A stretch of 64,000 nucleotides of DNA. Origin: Bordetella sp. BOR01 (lineage in GTDB: Bacteria > Pseudomonadota > Gammaproteobacteria > Burkholderiales > Burkholderiaceae_B). A program made the translations under genes and the position numbers. The stretch's first letter is position 1, and every line of letters begins with the position of its first letter. Below, one piece after another: positions 1-8,782 of the stretch. Below the pieces are notes generated by a model that was given only the letters and a program-made list of their open reading frames with translations, ran no database searches and had not been told where the DNA came from. The DNA is taken from the NCBI RefSeq assembly GCF_019218885.1, contig NZ_JAHUWT010000001.1, forward strand, positions 124,001-188,000. The letters are read 5' to 3'.

Positions 1-291
1 TGGAAGCGCGACTTCCGCACCCATGGCTGCCTGTTCTCGATGATCCTGGCGCCGGCGCCCGAGCAGGCTTTCCATGCTTTCTTCGATTCGCTGCAGCACT
101 TCGCCATTGGCGCCAGCTGGGGCGGCGTGCATAGCCTGGCCGCGTATTACCCGGCGGCTTTGCAGGCGGGGCGCGCCTTCTCGGCCACCGACCGGCCCGT
201 GGTGCGCCTGTCCATCGGCCTGGAAGACGCGCAAAGCCTGAAAGACGACCTGCAGGCGGCCCTGGCCGCGTTCCAGGCCGCGCGCAACTGA
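1..291 (+). CDS. metC: Cystathionine beta-lyase, C-terminal end (partial)
   Basis: This is the last 96 residues of a PLP-dependent Cys/Met-metabolism enzyme; the rest lies before the window. The frame is open from base 1 and ends at TGA 289-291. The stretch reading GASWGGVHSL followed by VVRLSIGLED is the typical end of cystathionine beta-lyase, where it forms part of the substrate-carboxylate pocket. The enzyme splits cystathionine into homocysteine, pyruvate and ammonia in methionine synthesis, in the cytoplasm. Because the PLP lysine is outside the window, a related gamma-lyase or a broader C-S lyase cannot be fully excluded. The next gene on the same strand starts 73 bases on. Confidence 0.8.
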   Translation, partial: WKRDFRTHGCLFSMILAPAPEQAFHAFFDSLQHFAIGASWGGVHSLAAYYPAALQAGRAFSATDRPVVRLSIGLEDAQSLKDDLQAALAAFQAARN

Positions 292-295
292 AATC

Positions 296-323
296 CATCG
301 GGCTGCCCCATGGCGGCCCGATG
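296..323 (+). terminator. Stem-loop after metC
   Basis: An 8-bp inverted repeat (CATCGGGC at 296-303, GCCCGATG at 316-323) with a 12-base loop follows the metC stop codon by 4 bases. There is no T-run after it, so it may be a weak terminator or an mRNA 3'-end structure rather than a full intrinsic terminator. Confidence 0.35.
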
Positions 324-364
324 CCAAGTGCCTGAAGGCACGTCGATATGCAAGGGGAATTGCA

Positions 365-1453
365 ATGCGCTTACGTCACAAGTTTTCCACCGTGTTCATG
401 CCCGCCGTGATGGCGTGGGCCGTCACTGCCGGTGTGCAGGCGCAGGCGCCGCAGCCGGACACTCCGGCCTCGCCGGTATCGCCCGCCGTGGCAAGCAGCG
501 ATAGCCCGACGGTCAACCAGATCCGCAGCCGCGGGTATTTGATCTGCGGCTCGGGCCACGGCACCACGGGCTTCTCGGCGCCCGACAAGAACGGCCACTG
601 GAAGGGGTTGGATGCCGATACCTGCCGCGCCATCGCGATCGCCGTGCTGGGCGATCCGGACAAGACCCGCTTCGTGCCGCTGACCGGCCAGCAGCGCCTG
701 ACCGCGCTGCAGACCGGGCAGATCGACGTGTTGCCGCGCACCACCTCGTGGACCCTGCGCCGCGACGCCAACGGCATCAATTTCACCTATCCCAATTATT
801 ACGAATACGACGCCTTCATGGTGCGCAAGGAACTGGGCATCACGCGCACGCAGGACATGACGGGCGCGACAATCTGCGTGCAGACCGGGTCGACCAACGA
901 GGTCACCGTGGCCGACCTGTCGCGCAAGTTCAACCTGGGCCTGAAGACCGTGCTGTTCGACAACACCGCGGCCTCGCGCCAGGCATTCTTCTCGGGGCGC
1001 TGCGACGGGCTGATCACCGACGCGTCGGCGCTGGCCGCGGTGCGTGCCACACAGACGCAGAATCCGGCCGACTACGTCATTTTCCCCGCCAGCGGTAATA
1101 GCGAAGCCTTGACGCCCGCCGTGCGCCATGGCGACGACCGCTGGTTCGATATCGTGAAGTTCGTCGTGCAGGCGCCGATCGCCGCCGAGTACATGGGGAT
1201 CACGCAGGCCAATGTAGACCAGATGCTGAAGTCCACCGACCCGCGCATTGCGCGCTTCCTGGGCACCGAGCCGGGCAATGGCAAGGCGCTGGGGCTGGAT
1301 GAGCGCTGGGCGTACAACATCGTCAAGCAACTGGGCAACTACGGCGAGATGTTCGAGCGCAATGTGGGCCAGGGCAGCCCGCTGAAGCTCGAGCGCGGCC
1401 TGAACCGGCTTTATAGCGACGGCGGCCTGATGTATCCCTACGTGTTCAACTGA
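365..1453 (+). CDS. aapJ: General amino-acid ABC transporter, periplasmic binding protein
   Basis: This 362-residue family 3 solute-binding protein has a signal peptide at residues 1 to about 27 (hydrophobic core, AQA-type cleavage). The mature protein has the fold of AapJ/BztA: a GYLICGSGHGTTGFS segment near residue 57, then the two-lobe body with an LPRTTSW motif around residue 124. It should bind L-amino acids in the periplasm and hand them to the permease pair encoded just downstream. The ATG at 365 is preceded by AAGGGGAA at a good distance. It is the first gene of a four-gene operon with gaps of 9, -4 and -4 bases, an arrangement typical of aapJQMP. Exact amino-acid specificity cannot be read from the sequence. 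Confidence 0.9.
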   Translation: MRLRHKFSTVFMPAVMAWAVTAGVQAQAPQPDTPASPVSPAVASSDSPTVNQIRSRGYLICGSGHGTTGFSAPDKNGHWKGLDADTCRAIAIAVLGDPDKTRFVPLTGQQRLTALQTGQIDVLPRTTSWTLRRDANGINFTYPNYYEYDAFMVRKELGITRTQDMTGATICVQTGSTNEVTVADLSRKFNLGLKTVLFDNTAASRQAFFSGRCDGLITDASALAAVRATQTQNPADYVIFPASGNSEALTPAVRHGDDRWFDIVKFVVQAPIAAEYMGITQANVDQMLKSTDPRIARFLGTEPGNGKALGLDERWAYNIVKQLGNYGEMFERNVGQGSPLKLERGLNRLYSDGGLMYPYVFN

Positions 1454-1462
1454 AGGCGCGCC

Positions 1463-2608
1463 ATGTTCAGATCCCTGTGGTTCGACGGGCGGCTGCGCGC
1501 CGTGCTCGCGCAGGTCTTGATCGCCTGCGGGTTCGCGGGCGTGGTCGGCTGGCTGTTCTGGAACGCCCGCCACAACCTGATGCAGCGCGGCATCGCGATG
1601 GGCTTCGATTTCCTGGGCGAGGCGGCGCGCTTTCCCATTTCTGAGCACCTGCTGGCCTATCAGCCCACCGATTCGTACGGCCGGGCGTTTGCGGTGGGGC
1701 TTGCCAATACCCTGTATATCTCGCTGCTGGTGATCGTGGTGTCGACCGTGCTGGGTTTCCTGCTGGCGCTGGCCAGGCGCAGCCGGCATCCGCTGGTGGC
1801 GGCTGCCGCCACGGTTTACCTGGAAGCGATCCGCAATACGCCGCTGGTGGTGCAATTGCTGTTCTGGTACAGCGTGGTCACCCTGAACCTGCCCGCGCCG
1901 CGCCAGGCGCTGGAGCCGTTGCCGGGGGTGTTCCTGTCGGTGCGCGGCCTGTTCTTTCCCAGCGTGTCCTGGACCGGCGACCTGGTGCCGCTGGCCTGGG
2001 CGGCGGGGGCAGCCGTCGTGCTGCTGGGCGCGCGCTTCGTATATAAGCGGCGGCACCGCGCCGCCGGCGCGCGCGGGTGGCCATGGCTGGCGCTGGCGGC
2101 CGGCCTGCTGCTGTGGGGCGCATGGCAAGGGCAGGTGGGGTTGCAGTCCCAGGCGCCCGTGCTGCGCGGCCTGAACTTCCTGGGCGGTGCCTCGTTCACG
2201 CCCGAATTCTCGGCGCTGTTGCTGGGCCTGACGCTGTACTCCGCCGCGTTTTCGGGTGAAATCATCCGCAGCGGCATTGCCGCCGTGCCGCGCGGGCAGT
2301 GGGAAGCCGCGCGCTCACTGGGCCTGCGGCCCTGGACCACCCTGCGCTGGGTCGTGGTGCCGCAGGCCCTGCGCATCATCGTGCCACCCATGACCAGCCA
2401 GTATCTGTCTATCATCAAGAACACCACGCTTGCCCTGGCGGTGGGCTATCCCGATCTGTCGTTCGTGATCACCACCACCATCAACCAGACCGGGCAGGCA
2501 ATCGAGGGTATCGCGATCCTGATGGCCGTGTACCTGAGCATCAGCCTGAGCGTGTCGCTGTTCATGAACTTGTACAACCGCCGCATCAACCGGACGCAAC
2601 GGCCATGA
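1463..2608 (+). CDS. aapQ: Amino-acid ABC transporter permease AapQ
   Basis: This is a 381-residue inner-membrane permease of the His/Glu/Gln/Arg family. It has the long form seen in AapQ/BztB, with an extra hydrophobic region between the first helices and the core. The EAA loop that contacts the ATPase is clear: GEIIRSGIAAVPRGQWEAAR followed by SLGLRPWTTLRW in the last third. A run of about eight hydrophobic segments is visible. It starts 9 bases after aapJ and its TGA overlaps the ATG of the next permease (ATGA), so the two partner subunits are probably translationally coupled. Confidence 0.9.
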   Translation: MFRSLWFDGRLRAVLAQVLIACGFAGVVGWLFWNARHNLMQRGIAMGFDFLGEAARFPISEHLLAYQPTDSYGRAFAVGLANTLYISLLVIVVSTVLGFLLALARRSRHPLVAAAATVYLEAIRNTPLVVQLLFWYSVVTLNLPAPRQALEPLPGVFLSVRGLFFPSVSWTGDLVPLAWAAGAAVVLLGARFVYKRRHRAAGARGWPWLALAAGLLLWGAWQGQVGLQSQAPVLRGLNFLGGASFTPEFSALLLGLTLYSAAFSGEIIRSGIAAVPRGQWEAARSLGLRPWTTLRWVVVPQALRIIVPPMTSQYLSIIKNTTLALAVGYPDLSFVITTTINQTGQAIEGIAILMAVYLSISLSVSLFMNLYNRRINRTQRP

Positions 2609-3714
2609 CCAGCGCCATCCAGGCCATTCCCCCCGAGGCCGCCGCGCCGGCCGCGCCTTGTCCGCCGCGCGATCCGCGCGACACACTGTGGCATCGCCTG
2701 TTCGGCAATGCGTTGAGCGCGGTGGCCACGGTGGCCACCCTGGCACTGGCGGTCACGGCGGCCGGCCGGGCGATCGACTGGGCCTTCCTGGCCTCGGTGT
2801 GGCCGGGCGGCACGGGTGCGCAATGCCGCGAGGCATCCGGCGCATGCTGGGCTTTCCTGGCCGACAAGCTGCGCCAGATCGTGTTCGGCATCTATCCGCC
2901 TGGCGAGCAATGGCGGCCTACCGTCGTGTGCCTGTTCATACTGGGCATGACGGCCTATAGCCTGGACCCGCGCCACTGGCGGCGCGCCACCGCCTTGCTG
3001 TGGCTGGCGGGCATGGCCGGCTGCCTGCTGCTGATGCGGGGCGGCTACCTGGGCCTGGCGCTGGTGCCCACTTCATCGTGGGGCGGCTTGCCGGTGACCT
3101 TGCTGCTGGCCGTATGCGCGCTGGGCGTGGGACTGCCGCTGGGGGTGCTGCTGGCGCTGGGCCGCCGCAGCAGCCTGCCGGTGGCCCGTACATTGGCTAT
3201 CGGCGTCATCGAGCTGATCCGCGGCCTGCCTTTGGTCAGCCTGTTGTTCATGGCCTCTATCGTGCTGCCCATCATGTTGCCGGCCGGCATGACCATCGAC
3301 AGCCTGTTGCGCGCCGGCGTGGCATTGACGATATTCTCGGCCGCCTACCTGGCCGAAGTGGTGCGCGGCGGCCTGCAGTCCATTCCGCCCGGCCAGCAAG
3401 AGGCCTCGCGCGCGCTGGGGCTGTCGTGGTGGCAGATGACCCGCCTGGTCGTGCTGCCGCAGGCCCTGCGCTGCGTGATCGCGCCCCTGACCAACACGGC
3501 CATTGTCATGATCAAGAACACCAGCCTGGTACTGATCGTGGGCTTGTTCGACCTGCTCAGCTCCGGCCGCGCCGCCCTGACCGACCCGGCCTGGCCCACG
3601 CCCTATGCCGAAACCTATTTGTTCATCGCGGCCATTTATTTCTTGATCTGCTTCAGCCTGTCGCGCTATTCGATGTGGCTGGAGCGTCGATACCAACAAG
3701 GGGATGCACCATGA
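2605..3714 (+). CDS. aapM: Amino-acid ABC transporter permease AapM
   Basis: This is the second permease subunit of the importer, 369 residues. The start at 2605 is chosen because its ATG overlaps the aapQ stop; the frame is open further upstream but that part lies inside aapQ. The N-terminal 35 residues are proline/alanine-rich and cytoplasmic, followed by hydrophobic segments. An EAA loop reads [20 protein letters not shown] followed by ALGLSWWQM. It should form the AapQM heterodimer that carries amino acids across the inner membrane. The C-terminal TGA overlaps the ATG of aapP by the same ATGA arrangement. Confidence 0.9.
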   Translation: MTSAIQAIPPEAAAPAAPCPPRDPRDTLWHRLFGNALSAVATVATLALAVTAAGRAIDWAFLASVWPGGTGAQCREASGACWAFLADKLRQIVFGIYPPGEQWRPTVVCLFILGMTAYSLDPRHWRRATALLWLAGMAGCLLLMRGGYLGLALVPTSSWGGLPVTLLLAVCALGVGLPLGVLLALGRRSSLPVARTLAIGVIELIRGLPLVSLLFMASIVLPIMLPAGMTIDSLLRAGVALTIFSAAYLAEVVRGGLQSIPPGQQEASRALGLSWWQMTRLVVLPQALRCVIAPLTNTAIVMIKNTSLVLIVGLFDLLSSGRAALTDPAWPTPYAETYLFIAAIYFLICFSLSRYSMWLERRYQQGDAP

Positions 3715-4460
3715 CATCGACCCGCACCGGCGATGCCGTGCGCATTGCAGGCATGCACAAGTGGTACGGCAGCTACCACGCCTTGCAAGACATAGACCTG
3801 CGCGTGGCGGCGGGCGAGCGGCTGGTGATCTGCGGCCCGTCGGGTTCCGGCAAATCGACGCTGATCCGCTGCATCAACCGCCTGGAACGCCACGAACAGG
3901 GCACCATCGCCGTCAATGGCGTGGAACTGACCGACGACCTGCGCGCCATCGACGAGGTACGCGCCGACGCCGGCATGGTGTTCCAGCACTTCAACCTGTT
4001 TCCGCACCTGACCGTGCTGGAAAACTGCATCCTGGCGCCCATGCGGGTACGCCGCCTGCCGCGCGCGCAGGCGGTCGAGAACGCCATGCGTTATCTCGAA
4101 CGCGTGCGCATCCCCGAGCAGGCTGGCAAGTATCCCGGGCAATTGTCCGGCGGACAGCAACAGCGCGTGGCCATCGCCCGGTCGCTGTGCATGAGCCCGC
4201 GCGTAATGCTGTTCGACGAACCGACCTCGGCGCTGGATCCCGAAATGGTCAAGGAAGTGCTGGACACCATGTCATCGCTGGCGGACGAAGGCATGACCAT
4301 GCTGTGCGTGACCCACGAAATGGGCTTTGCCCGCAACGTCGCCGATCGCGTGGTCTTCATGGACGGCGGCCGCATCCTGGAATCGGGCAAGCCCGCCGAG
4401 TTCTTCGACAACCCTCGCCACCCGCGCACGCGGGCCTTCCTGGAACGCATCCTGCATTGA
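3711..4460 (+). CDS. aapP: Amino-acid ABC transporter ATP-binding protein AapP
   Basis: This 249-residue ATPase powers the importer from the cytoplasmic side. Walker A is GPSGSGKST (residues 42-50), the signature is LSGGQQQR (145-152), Walker B is VMLFDE (165-170) followed by PTSALDPE, and the switch histidine sits in VTHEMGFA. The length matches GlnQ/AapP-type ATPases. The ATG at 3711 overlaps the aapM stop. It is the last gene of the operon. The facing gene on the other strand ends 62 bases away, and the stem-loop between them is described separately. Confidence 0.93.
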   Translation: MTSTRTGDAVRIAGMHKWYGSYHALQDIDLRVAAGERLVICGPSGSGKSTLIRCINRLERHEQGTIAVNGVELTDDLRAIDEVRADAGMVFQHFNLFPHLTVLENCILAPMRVRRLPRAQAVENAMRYLERVRIPEQAGKYPGQLSGGQQQRVAIARSLCMSPRVMLFDEPTSALDPEMVKEVLDTMSSLADEGMTMLCVTHEMGFARNVADRVVFMDGGRILESGKPAEFFDNPRHPRTRAFLERILH

Positions 4461-4490
4461 TGCGGCCGGATGCGCACATCTTGATCGAAA

Positions 4491-4510
4491 GCCGTGCTGC
4501 CCGGCACGGC
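4491..4510 (-). terminator. Terminator between converging aap and Bug genes
   Basis: A 7-bp stem (GCCGTGC 4491-4497, GCACGGC 4504-4510) with a 6-base loop lies between two converging genes. Read on the minus strand it is followed by TTTCGATC, so it fits best as the terminator of the Bug gene at 4523-5515; on the plus strand there is no T-run. Confidence 0.45.
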
Positions 4511-4522
4511 CTGCCAGCAGGC

Positions 4523-5515
4523 TCAGTCCAGATGGATATCCAGCCGCCGGACGATCTCTCCGTAGCGTTGATAGTCGTTGCTGATCGCCTGGGTAAGTTC
4601 CTGCGGCGTACCGCCCAATCCCTCGGTGCCAAGTGCAGCCAGCTTTTGCCGCACCTCGGCGGACTGCATGACACGGGACACGCGCTGCGCTATTTTCTCG
4701 CGCAGGGCCAGGGGCGTGTCTGCCGGGGCCATCAGCCCGGACCAGGAAATGGCATCGCCGAATGAAAGCCCCGTGGCTTCTTTCAGGGTTTGCATATCGG
4801 GCATCAGGATCGAACGGGCTTCGGTGGCCATGCCCAGTGCCTGGACCTTGCCCGCCTCGATGAACGGCAGCGCGGCGGGAAGCTGTGCAAACATCACATC
4901 GACCTGGCCGCCCGCCACATCCGTGAGCGCCGCCGAGACGCTGTTGTAAGGGATATGAAGCATCTTGATGCCCGCGCGTTCGCTGAATATCTCGGCGGCC
5001 AGATGGGCCTGGCTGCCCACGCCCGGCGATGAATAAGTAATGCTGCCCGGCGGCTTGGCCTTGGCGGCGGCGATCAGCCCGTTGGCGTCGCGCACGCCCA
5101 GCGTCTTCGAGACCACCAGGACATTTGGCACTGCGCCAACCTGGCTGACAGGCGACAGGTCTTTCAGCACATCGAACGGCCGGTGGCGGTACAGGTGCGG
5201 ATTCACCGCAAGGTCCGATACAGGCATTGAAACCAGGGTATATCCATCGGGCGCGGCTTTGACCACCAGTGTGGTGCCGATGGTGCCCACGCCGCCCGGC
5301 TTGTTCTCCACGATGACCGATTGATGCCATTCCTTCGCCAGCCCTTCGGCCATTACCCGTGCCAGGATATCGGCCGCGCCGCCTGCGCCATAAGGCACCA
5401 CGATGCGTATCGGCCGGTCCGGATAGTCGGCGACCGGGTCGCCGGCATGCGCGGCCGGCAGCAGCAGGGTCAAAGCGGCGGCCAGGCCGGCCGTACCGAG
5501 TCGGATATTGAACAT
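4523..5515 (-). CDS. Bug family (TctC-like) periplasmic receptor
   Basis: This is a 330-residue tripartite tricarboxylate transporter-type binding protein with a signal peptide ending at HAGDP near residue 27. It then shows the family hallmarks: YPDRPIRIVVPYGAGGAADILAR, split here by an extra glycine-rich turn, and later SPGVGSQAHLAAE and MLHIPYNS. Such proteins bind carboxylates, amides or other small molecules in the periplasm. The ATG at 5515 has AAGGGG 8 bases before it. It follows the amidohydrolase gene by 90 bases on the same strand and probably shares its transcript, so its ligand may be that enzyme's substrate. No TctA/TctB membrane genes are nearby. Confidence 0.88.
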   Translation of the reverse strand: MFNIRLGTAGLAAALTLLLPAAHAGDPVADYPDRPIRIVVPYGAGGAADILARVMAEGLAKEWHQSVIVENKPGGVGTIGTTLVVKAAPDGYTLVSMPVSDLAVNPHLYRHRPFDVLKDLSPVSQVGAVPNVLVVSKTLGVRDANGLIAAAKAKPPGSITYSSPGVGSQAHLAAEIFSERAGIKMLHIPYNSVSAALTDVAGGQVDVMFAQLPAALPFIEAGKVQALGMATEARSILMPDMQTLKEATGLSFGDAISWSGLMAPADTPLALREKIAQRVSRVMQSAEVRQKLAALGTEGLGGTPQELTQAISNDYQRYGEIVRRLDIHLD

Positions 5516-5605
5516 GATGATTTCCCCTTGTCATGCCATGGGCCCTCGGCAGGTTGCCGGGTGCCGGTTATGAAAGATCATGAAAATCGCCCGGGCGGGC
5601 GGTCC

Positions 5606-7096
5606 CTAATCGCAGTCCGGGCAGAACGAGGGCCGGCACATGGCGCGGGCGGTACGTTTCAGCGGGTCCCACTCCTGCAGCTTTCCCCATACGTTTTCCG
5701 CAAATGCCTGGGCCGAGGCCCGTAGTGCGCCCAGGTCGGTATCCGGGATGACGCTATCGCGCATTCTGACGACACCGTTGGTAATGACCAGGCTGACATC
5801 GTCCCCGACGCCGCATTCGACCAGGCTGCGGATCGGATCCCAGATAGGGCCATAGCGCAACACATCTTTTCTGGCGAGGTCGATAGCGATGATATCGGCG
5901 CGCGCTCCCGGCGCCAGCCGGCCGATATCCGCGCGGTCCAGAGACCGTGCGCCTCCCAGCGTGGCCGCCTCGAATACCTCTTCGGCGCTGGCGGCGGTCA
6001 GGTCATGGCTCATGACCTTGCCGTGATAGGACGCTGTGCGCATGTTCATGACCATATCGCGGGGGTAGGTGTCGCTGCCGATGGTCATGTTGATGCCCGC
6101 CTCGCGGTACTTTTTCCACGAGTCCAGCACGCGCGCCCGGCGCACGATGTTGATCGGGCAATGTGAAACGGAAACGCGGTTGCCGCCCATGCGCTGCAAG
6201 TCGCGCCCACCCGAATAGTTCAGCCTGGGGCTGTCGGAGATCAGGTTGGCGTGGCCGATGTTCAGCGACGGCGTCAGCATGTCCACGCTGTCCAGCAGTT
6301 CGATGGGGGTCTTGCGGTGTTGCCGGACGGTTTCGTAGAACTCGATGACGTTGTATCCGGCATGGGTTGCCATGGGAACGCCGAGTTCGCGAGCCGCCGC
6401 CACGGTTCTGCGCAGGATATCCACGCTGCAGTTTTCCACTTCGCGGGGCACCAGAATGCCATGTACCAGATCGTTGCCGTGCAGCTTGACGCGCTGTATG
6501 AAATCGACCGCGTCGTTGAACAGGTGCAGTCCGCCGTCCTGATAGGGTTCGCGCGTCAGATTGCCGTCCTGGTCCGAGGCCCAGCGCCCGCTGTCGTAGC
6601 CGGGTCCCAGGTAGCCGCGCACTCCCAGCGACTCGCACTGTTTCCATAGCGCTTCCTGGACCACGACGTGGCCACCCAGCTCGACGAAGGTCGTCACGCC
6701 GTTGCGCAGTAATTCGCTGATGGTGAAGGCCGCATGCAGCGCGATTCCGGGATCGGCCGCCGCTTCGTCGCGGGCAAGATAGTTGGGGTAGCCCTGGATC
6801 TTTGTCCCCGCGCGCGGAATCGTCACATCCATGTACGGCTGGCCGAATAGATCGGGACGGCCGGTATCGGCCAGAAGTTTGTGCAGGGCGCGATGGCCCG
6901 AATGGACATGCGTATCGATGAAACCAGGCGACACCAGCGAGCTGCTTGCGTCGATGATCTGGTCCACGGGTTCGGGGTAGTCGTGGCCCACGTAGACAAT
7001 GCGCTCGCCCTCGTACACCACACAGGCATTGCGCAGGACCTCATGCCCTCCGTCTTTGAAGCCGACCACCCAACCGCCATCTATCCGGGTTCTCAT
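5606..7096 (-). CDS. Metal-dependent amidohydrolase (TRZ/ATZ-cytosine deaminase type)
   Basis: This 496-residue cytoplasmic enzyme belongs to the amidohydrolase superfamily. The metal-site motif DTHVH is at residues 61-65, and further likely ligands are H245 (in ATHAGYN), H282 (in IGHANL) and D342 (in TIGSDTYPRD). These match chlorohydrolase/deaminase-type members with one metal. The start at 7096 is preferred over a longer frame because GCAGGAG lies 8 bases upstream. The protein should hydrolyse or deaminate a ring or amidine compound, but the substrate is unknown. It heads an operon with a Bug receptor and faces a divergent LysR gene, the usual plan of a small inducible catabolic unit. Confidence 0.82.
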   Translation of the reverse strand: MRTRIDGGWVVGFKDGGHEVLRNACVVYEGERIVYVGHDYPEPVDQIIDASSSLVSPGFIDTHVHSGHRALHKLLADTGRPDLFGQPYMDVTIPRAGTKIQGYPNYLARDEAAADPGIALHAAFTISELLRNGVTTFVELGGHVVVQEALWKQCESLGVRGYLGPGYDSGRWASDQDGNLTREPYQDGGLHLFNDAVDFIQRVKLHGNDLVHGILVPREVENCSVDILRRTVAAARELGVPMATHAGYNVIEFYETVRQHRKTPIELLDSVDMLTPSLNIGHANLISDSPRLNYSGGRDLQRMGGNRVSVSHCPINIVRRARVLDSWKKYREAGINMTIGSDTYPRDMVMNMRTASYHGKVMSHDLTAASAEEVFEAATLGGARSLDRADIGRLAPGARADIIAIDLARKDVLRYGPIWDPIRSLVECGVGDDVSLVITNGVVRMRDSVIPDTDLGALRASAQAFAENVWGKLQEWDPLKRTARAMCRPSFCPDCD

Positions 7097-7185
7097 TTCA
7101 ATTGCTCCTGCATTCAGCTGTCCAAAAAAATCGCGGGGCGGTGTGCCTGGCCTGGCCAATGGCCTTCACACCGCTTTATGATCAG

Positions 7186-7215
7186 TATGCTGAATATTTA
7201 GGAGTGCAGTGTCAA
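7186..7215 (-). promoter_or_regulatory. Promoter of the amidohydrolase-Bug operon
   Basis: On the minus strand a perfect -35 box TTGACA (7215-7210) is followed after 18 bases by AGCATA (7191-7186). A small palindrome, TCAG-CATA-CTGA on the minus strand, overlaps the -10. The resulting leader is about 80 bases long. The rest of the 342-base intergenic region (7097-7438) holds the operator-like repeat listed next and nothing else I can recognise. Confidence 0.5.
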
Positions 7216-7371
7216 CAATATGCCCTGTGCCGCAAGCCCGGCCAGAAGCCGCCTCGGTACCCGCGCGCCCATTGCGGCGGAGCGAAAATCCGGTAATTTC
7301 GGGGTTCCTCCATCATCTCGATAGGGGGCGTTTTATCGGTGCTCGTGCCACTTAAGAACATGGCTATTTCG

Positions 7372-7386
7372 ATTCCGATGCGGAAT
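7372..7386. promoter_or_regulatory. Operator-like inverted repeat ahead of lysR
   Basis: ATTCC-GATGC-GGAAT is a 15-base perfect inverted repeat located 53 bases before the LysR start codon and between the two divergent genes. The size and place fit a LysR-type recognition half-site pair. Assignment to this regulator is inference from position. Confidence 0.35.
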
Positions 7387-7438
7387 AGTTGATTATCACG
7401 ATGTCCGGCCTTGCTCGCGCCGTTCCCGGGGAAGCCTC

Positions 7439-8347
7439 ATGATCGCGAAGAATGTCGATTTGAATTTGCTGCTGGTATTTGATGCGGTGCTTGCCGAAAA
7501 GAATGTCACCCGCGCCGCCAGGCGCCTTGGCGCCAGCCAGTCGGCCGTCAGCAAAGGGCTGGCGCAGTTGCGCATCGTTTTTGGCGACGCGCTGTTCCTG
7601 CGCGACGGGCGCGGTGTGGTTCCGACCCACAAGGCCCTTGAAATCGCCGAGCATGTGCGTCAGGCGATACTGGCGCTGAATGCGCTGGTTTCGCCCGCCG
7701 ATGCTTTCGACGCGCAGACGGCGCGGGCCCACTTCGATATCGGCGCCACCGATTACGTCTCGCTGGTATTGCTGCCCGTCCTGGTGCGCAAATTAAGCGA
7801 AGTAGCCCCGGCCGTGTCACTGACCGTGCACGCAATCGATCACTGGATGCCCGAAGAAATGCTATTGGCCGGCAAGGCCGATCTGGTGCTGTCGTCGGTG
7901 TCGGCCGTCACGTTTCCCCTGTACCGGCAGGCCTTGTTCGATGACGGATATGTTTGCCTGTGCCGCGAACACCATCCGCTGTTGGCCGATACCTTGACGG
8001 TTGAGCAGTTCGCTTCTTGCCGGCATCTTTCGATGCCGCGGCAGAACGGCGCCCGCGAACGAGTGCTGCAGGATGTCATGCAGCGGATGGGCGTGTCGCG
8101 CGAAGTGACTGTGCAGGTTCCGCACATGCTGGCCATTCCCGCGACGCTGGCGGCCACCGACCTGATCGCCACGTTGGCGCTCAGAGTGGCGCGAACTTTC
8201 GCCCAGCTGCACGCTTTGCGCATCGTGCCGCATCCCCTGCCGCTCGGTTCATTCTCGGTATCTCAGATATGGCACGACCGCACGCACAAGAGCGCGCCGC
8301 AACAATGGCTGCGTGGGGTGATCGCCAGCGTGGCTGCCGGCTTGTGA
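7439..8347 (+). CDS. LysR-family transcriptional regulator (divergent from amidohydrolase)
   Basis: This 302-residue regulator has a winged helix-turn-helix at residues 6-65, beginning VDLNLLLVFDAVLAEKNVTR and including the recognition helix region SQSAVSKGLAQLR. The C-terminal part is the usual effector-binding domain. The DLNLL start is typical of the NodD/NahR-like branch. It is transcribed away from the amidohydrolase-Bug operon across a 342-base gap and most likely controls it. The inducer is unknown. Confidence 0.88.
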   Translation: MIAKNVDLNLLLVFDAVLAEKNVTRAARRLGASQSAVSKGLAQLRIVFGDALFLRDGRGVVPTHKALEIAEHVRQAILALNALVSPADAFDAQTARAHFDIGATDYVSLVLLPVLVRKLSEVAPAVSLTVHAIDHWMPEEMLLAGKADLVLSSVSAVTFPLYRQALFDDGYVCLCREHHPLLADTLTVEQFASCRHLSMPRQNGARERVLQDVMQRMGVSREVTVQVPHMLAIPATLAATDLIATLALRVARTFAQLHALRIVPHPLPLGSFSVSQIWHDRTHKSAPQQWLRGVIASVAAGL

Positions 8348-8434
8348 TCGCATGGCCGGGCGGGCTACCATGCCATCAGGGGTGTTCAAGCGCATTGCCG
8401 TCGCTGCGGCCGTCCGCACACAGGAGGCTACTTC

Positions 8435-8755
8435 ATGACTGATCCATCCTTGCCGCGCCTGGGCGCGCAGGCCGTGTTGTCCGGCCTGGCCGGCTGGCAG
8501 GCGCACGCCGAGCGCGATGCCATTCAGAAGACTTTCAAATTCAAGGATTTCAACGCCGCCTTCGGTTTCATGGCGCGCGTGGCGTTATACGCCGAAAAGC
8601 TGGACCACCACCCGGAATGGTTCAACGTGTACAACCGCGTCGATGTGGTACTGGCCACGCATTCGGCCGGTGGCGTCACCGAGCTGGATGCGCGCATGGC
8701 GCGTTTCATGAATGACGCGGCCGCGCCCATGGGCGCGGCCGGCAAGGCCGGCTAG
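8435..8755 (+). CDS. phhB: Pterin-4a-carbinolamine dehydratase
   Basis: This small protein of 106 residues dehydrates 4a-hydroxytetrahydrobiopterin, the pterin by-product of aromatic amino-acid hydroxylases, so that the cofactor can be recycled. The family motif is complete: [12 protein letters not shown] at residues 58-69 and [12 protein letters not shown] at 74-85, with the catalytic histidines H58, H59 and H76. The ATG at 8435 has CAGGAGG 7 bases upstream. No phenylalanine hydroxylase gene lies beside it here. Length and motifs agree with the family throughout. Confidence 0.93.
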   Translation: MTDPSLPRLGAQAVLSGLAGWQAHAERDAIQKTFKFKDFNAAFGFMARVALYAEKLDHHPEWFNVYNRVDVVLATHSAGGVTELDARMARFMNDAAAPMGAAGKAG

Positions 8756-8782
8756 ACCGGCCATTCCGTGCTGGCGCAAGCG

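Noticed and set aside
371-2128. Long open frame on the minus strand (585 codons)
   Set aside because: It lies antisense to aapJ and aapQ, has low-complexity composition rich in Arg, Gln and His, and no ribosome-binding site. High GC content keeps such shadow frames open.
5516-5605. Two TTTCAT copies 10 bases apart on the minus strand before the Bug gene at 4523
   Set aside because: They resemble the shared promoter element, but lack the following T and no -10-like hexamer stands at the right distance, so they were not counted as a further site.
7097-7438. Small frames in the intergenic region before lysR
   Set aside because: None has a ribosome-binding site or conserved pattern; the promoter and inverted repeat explain the region better.
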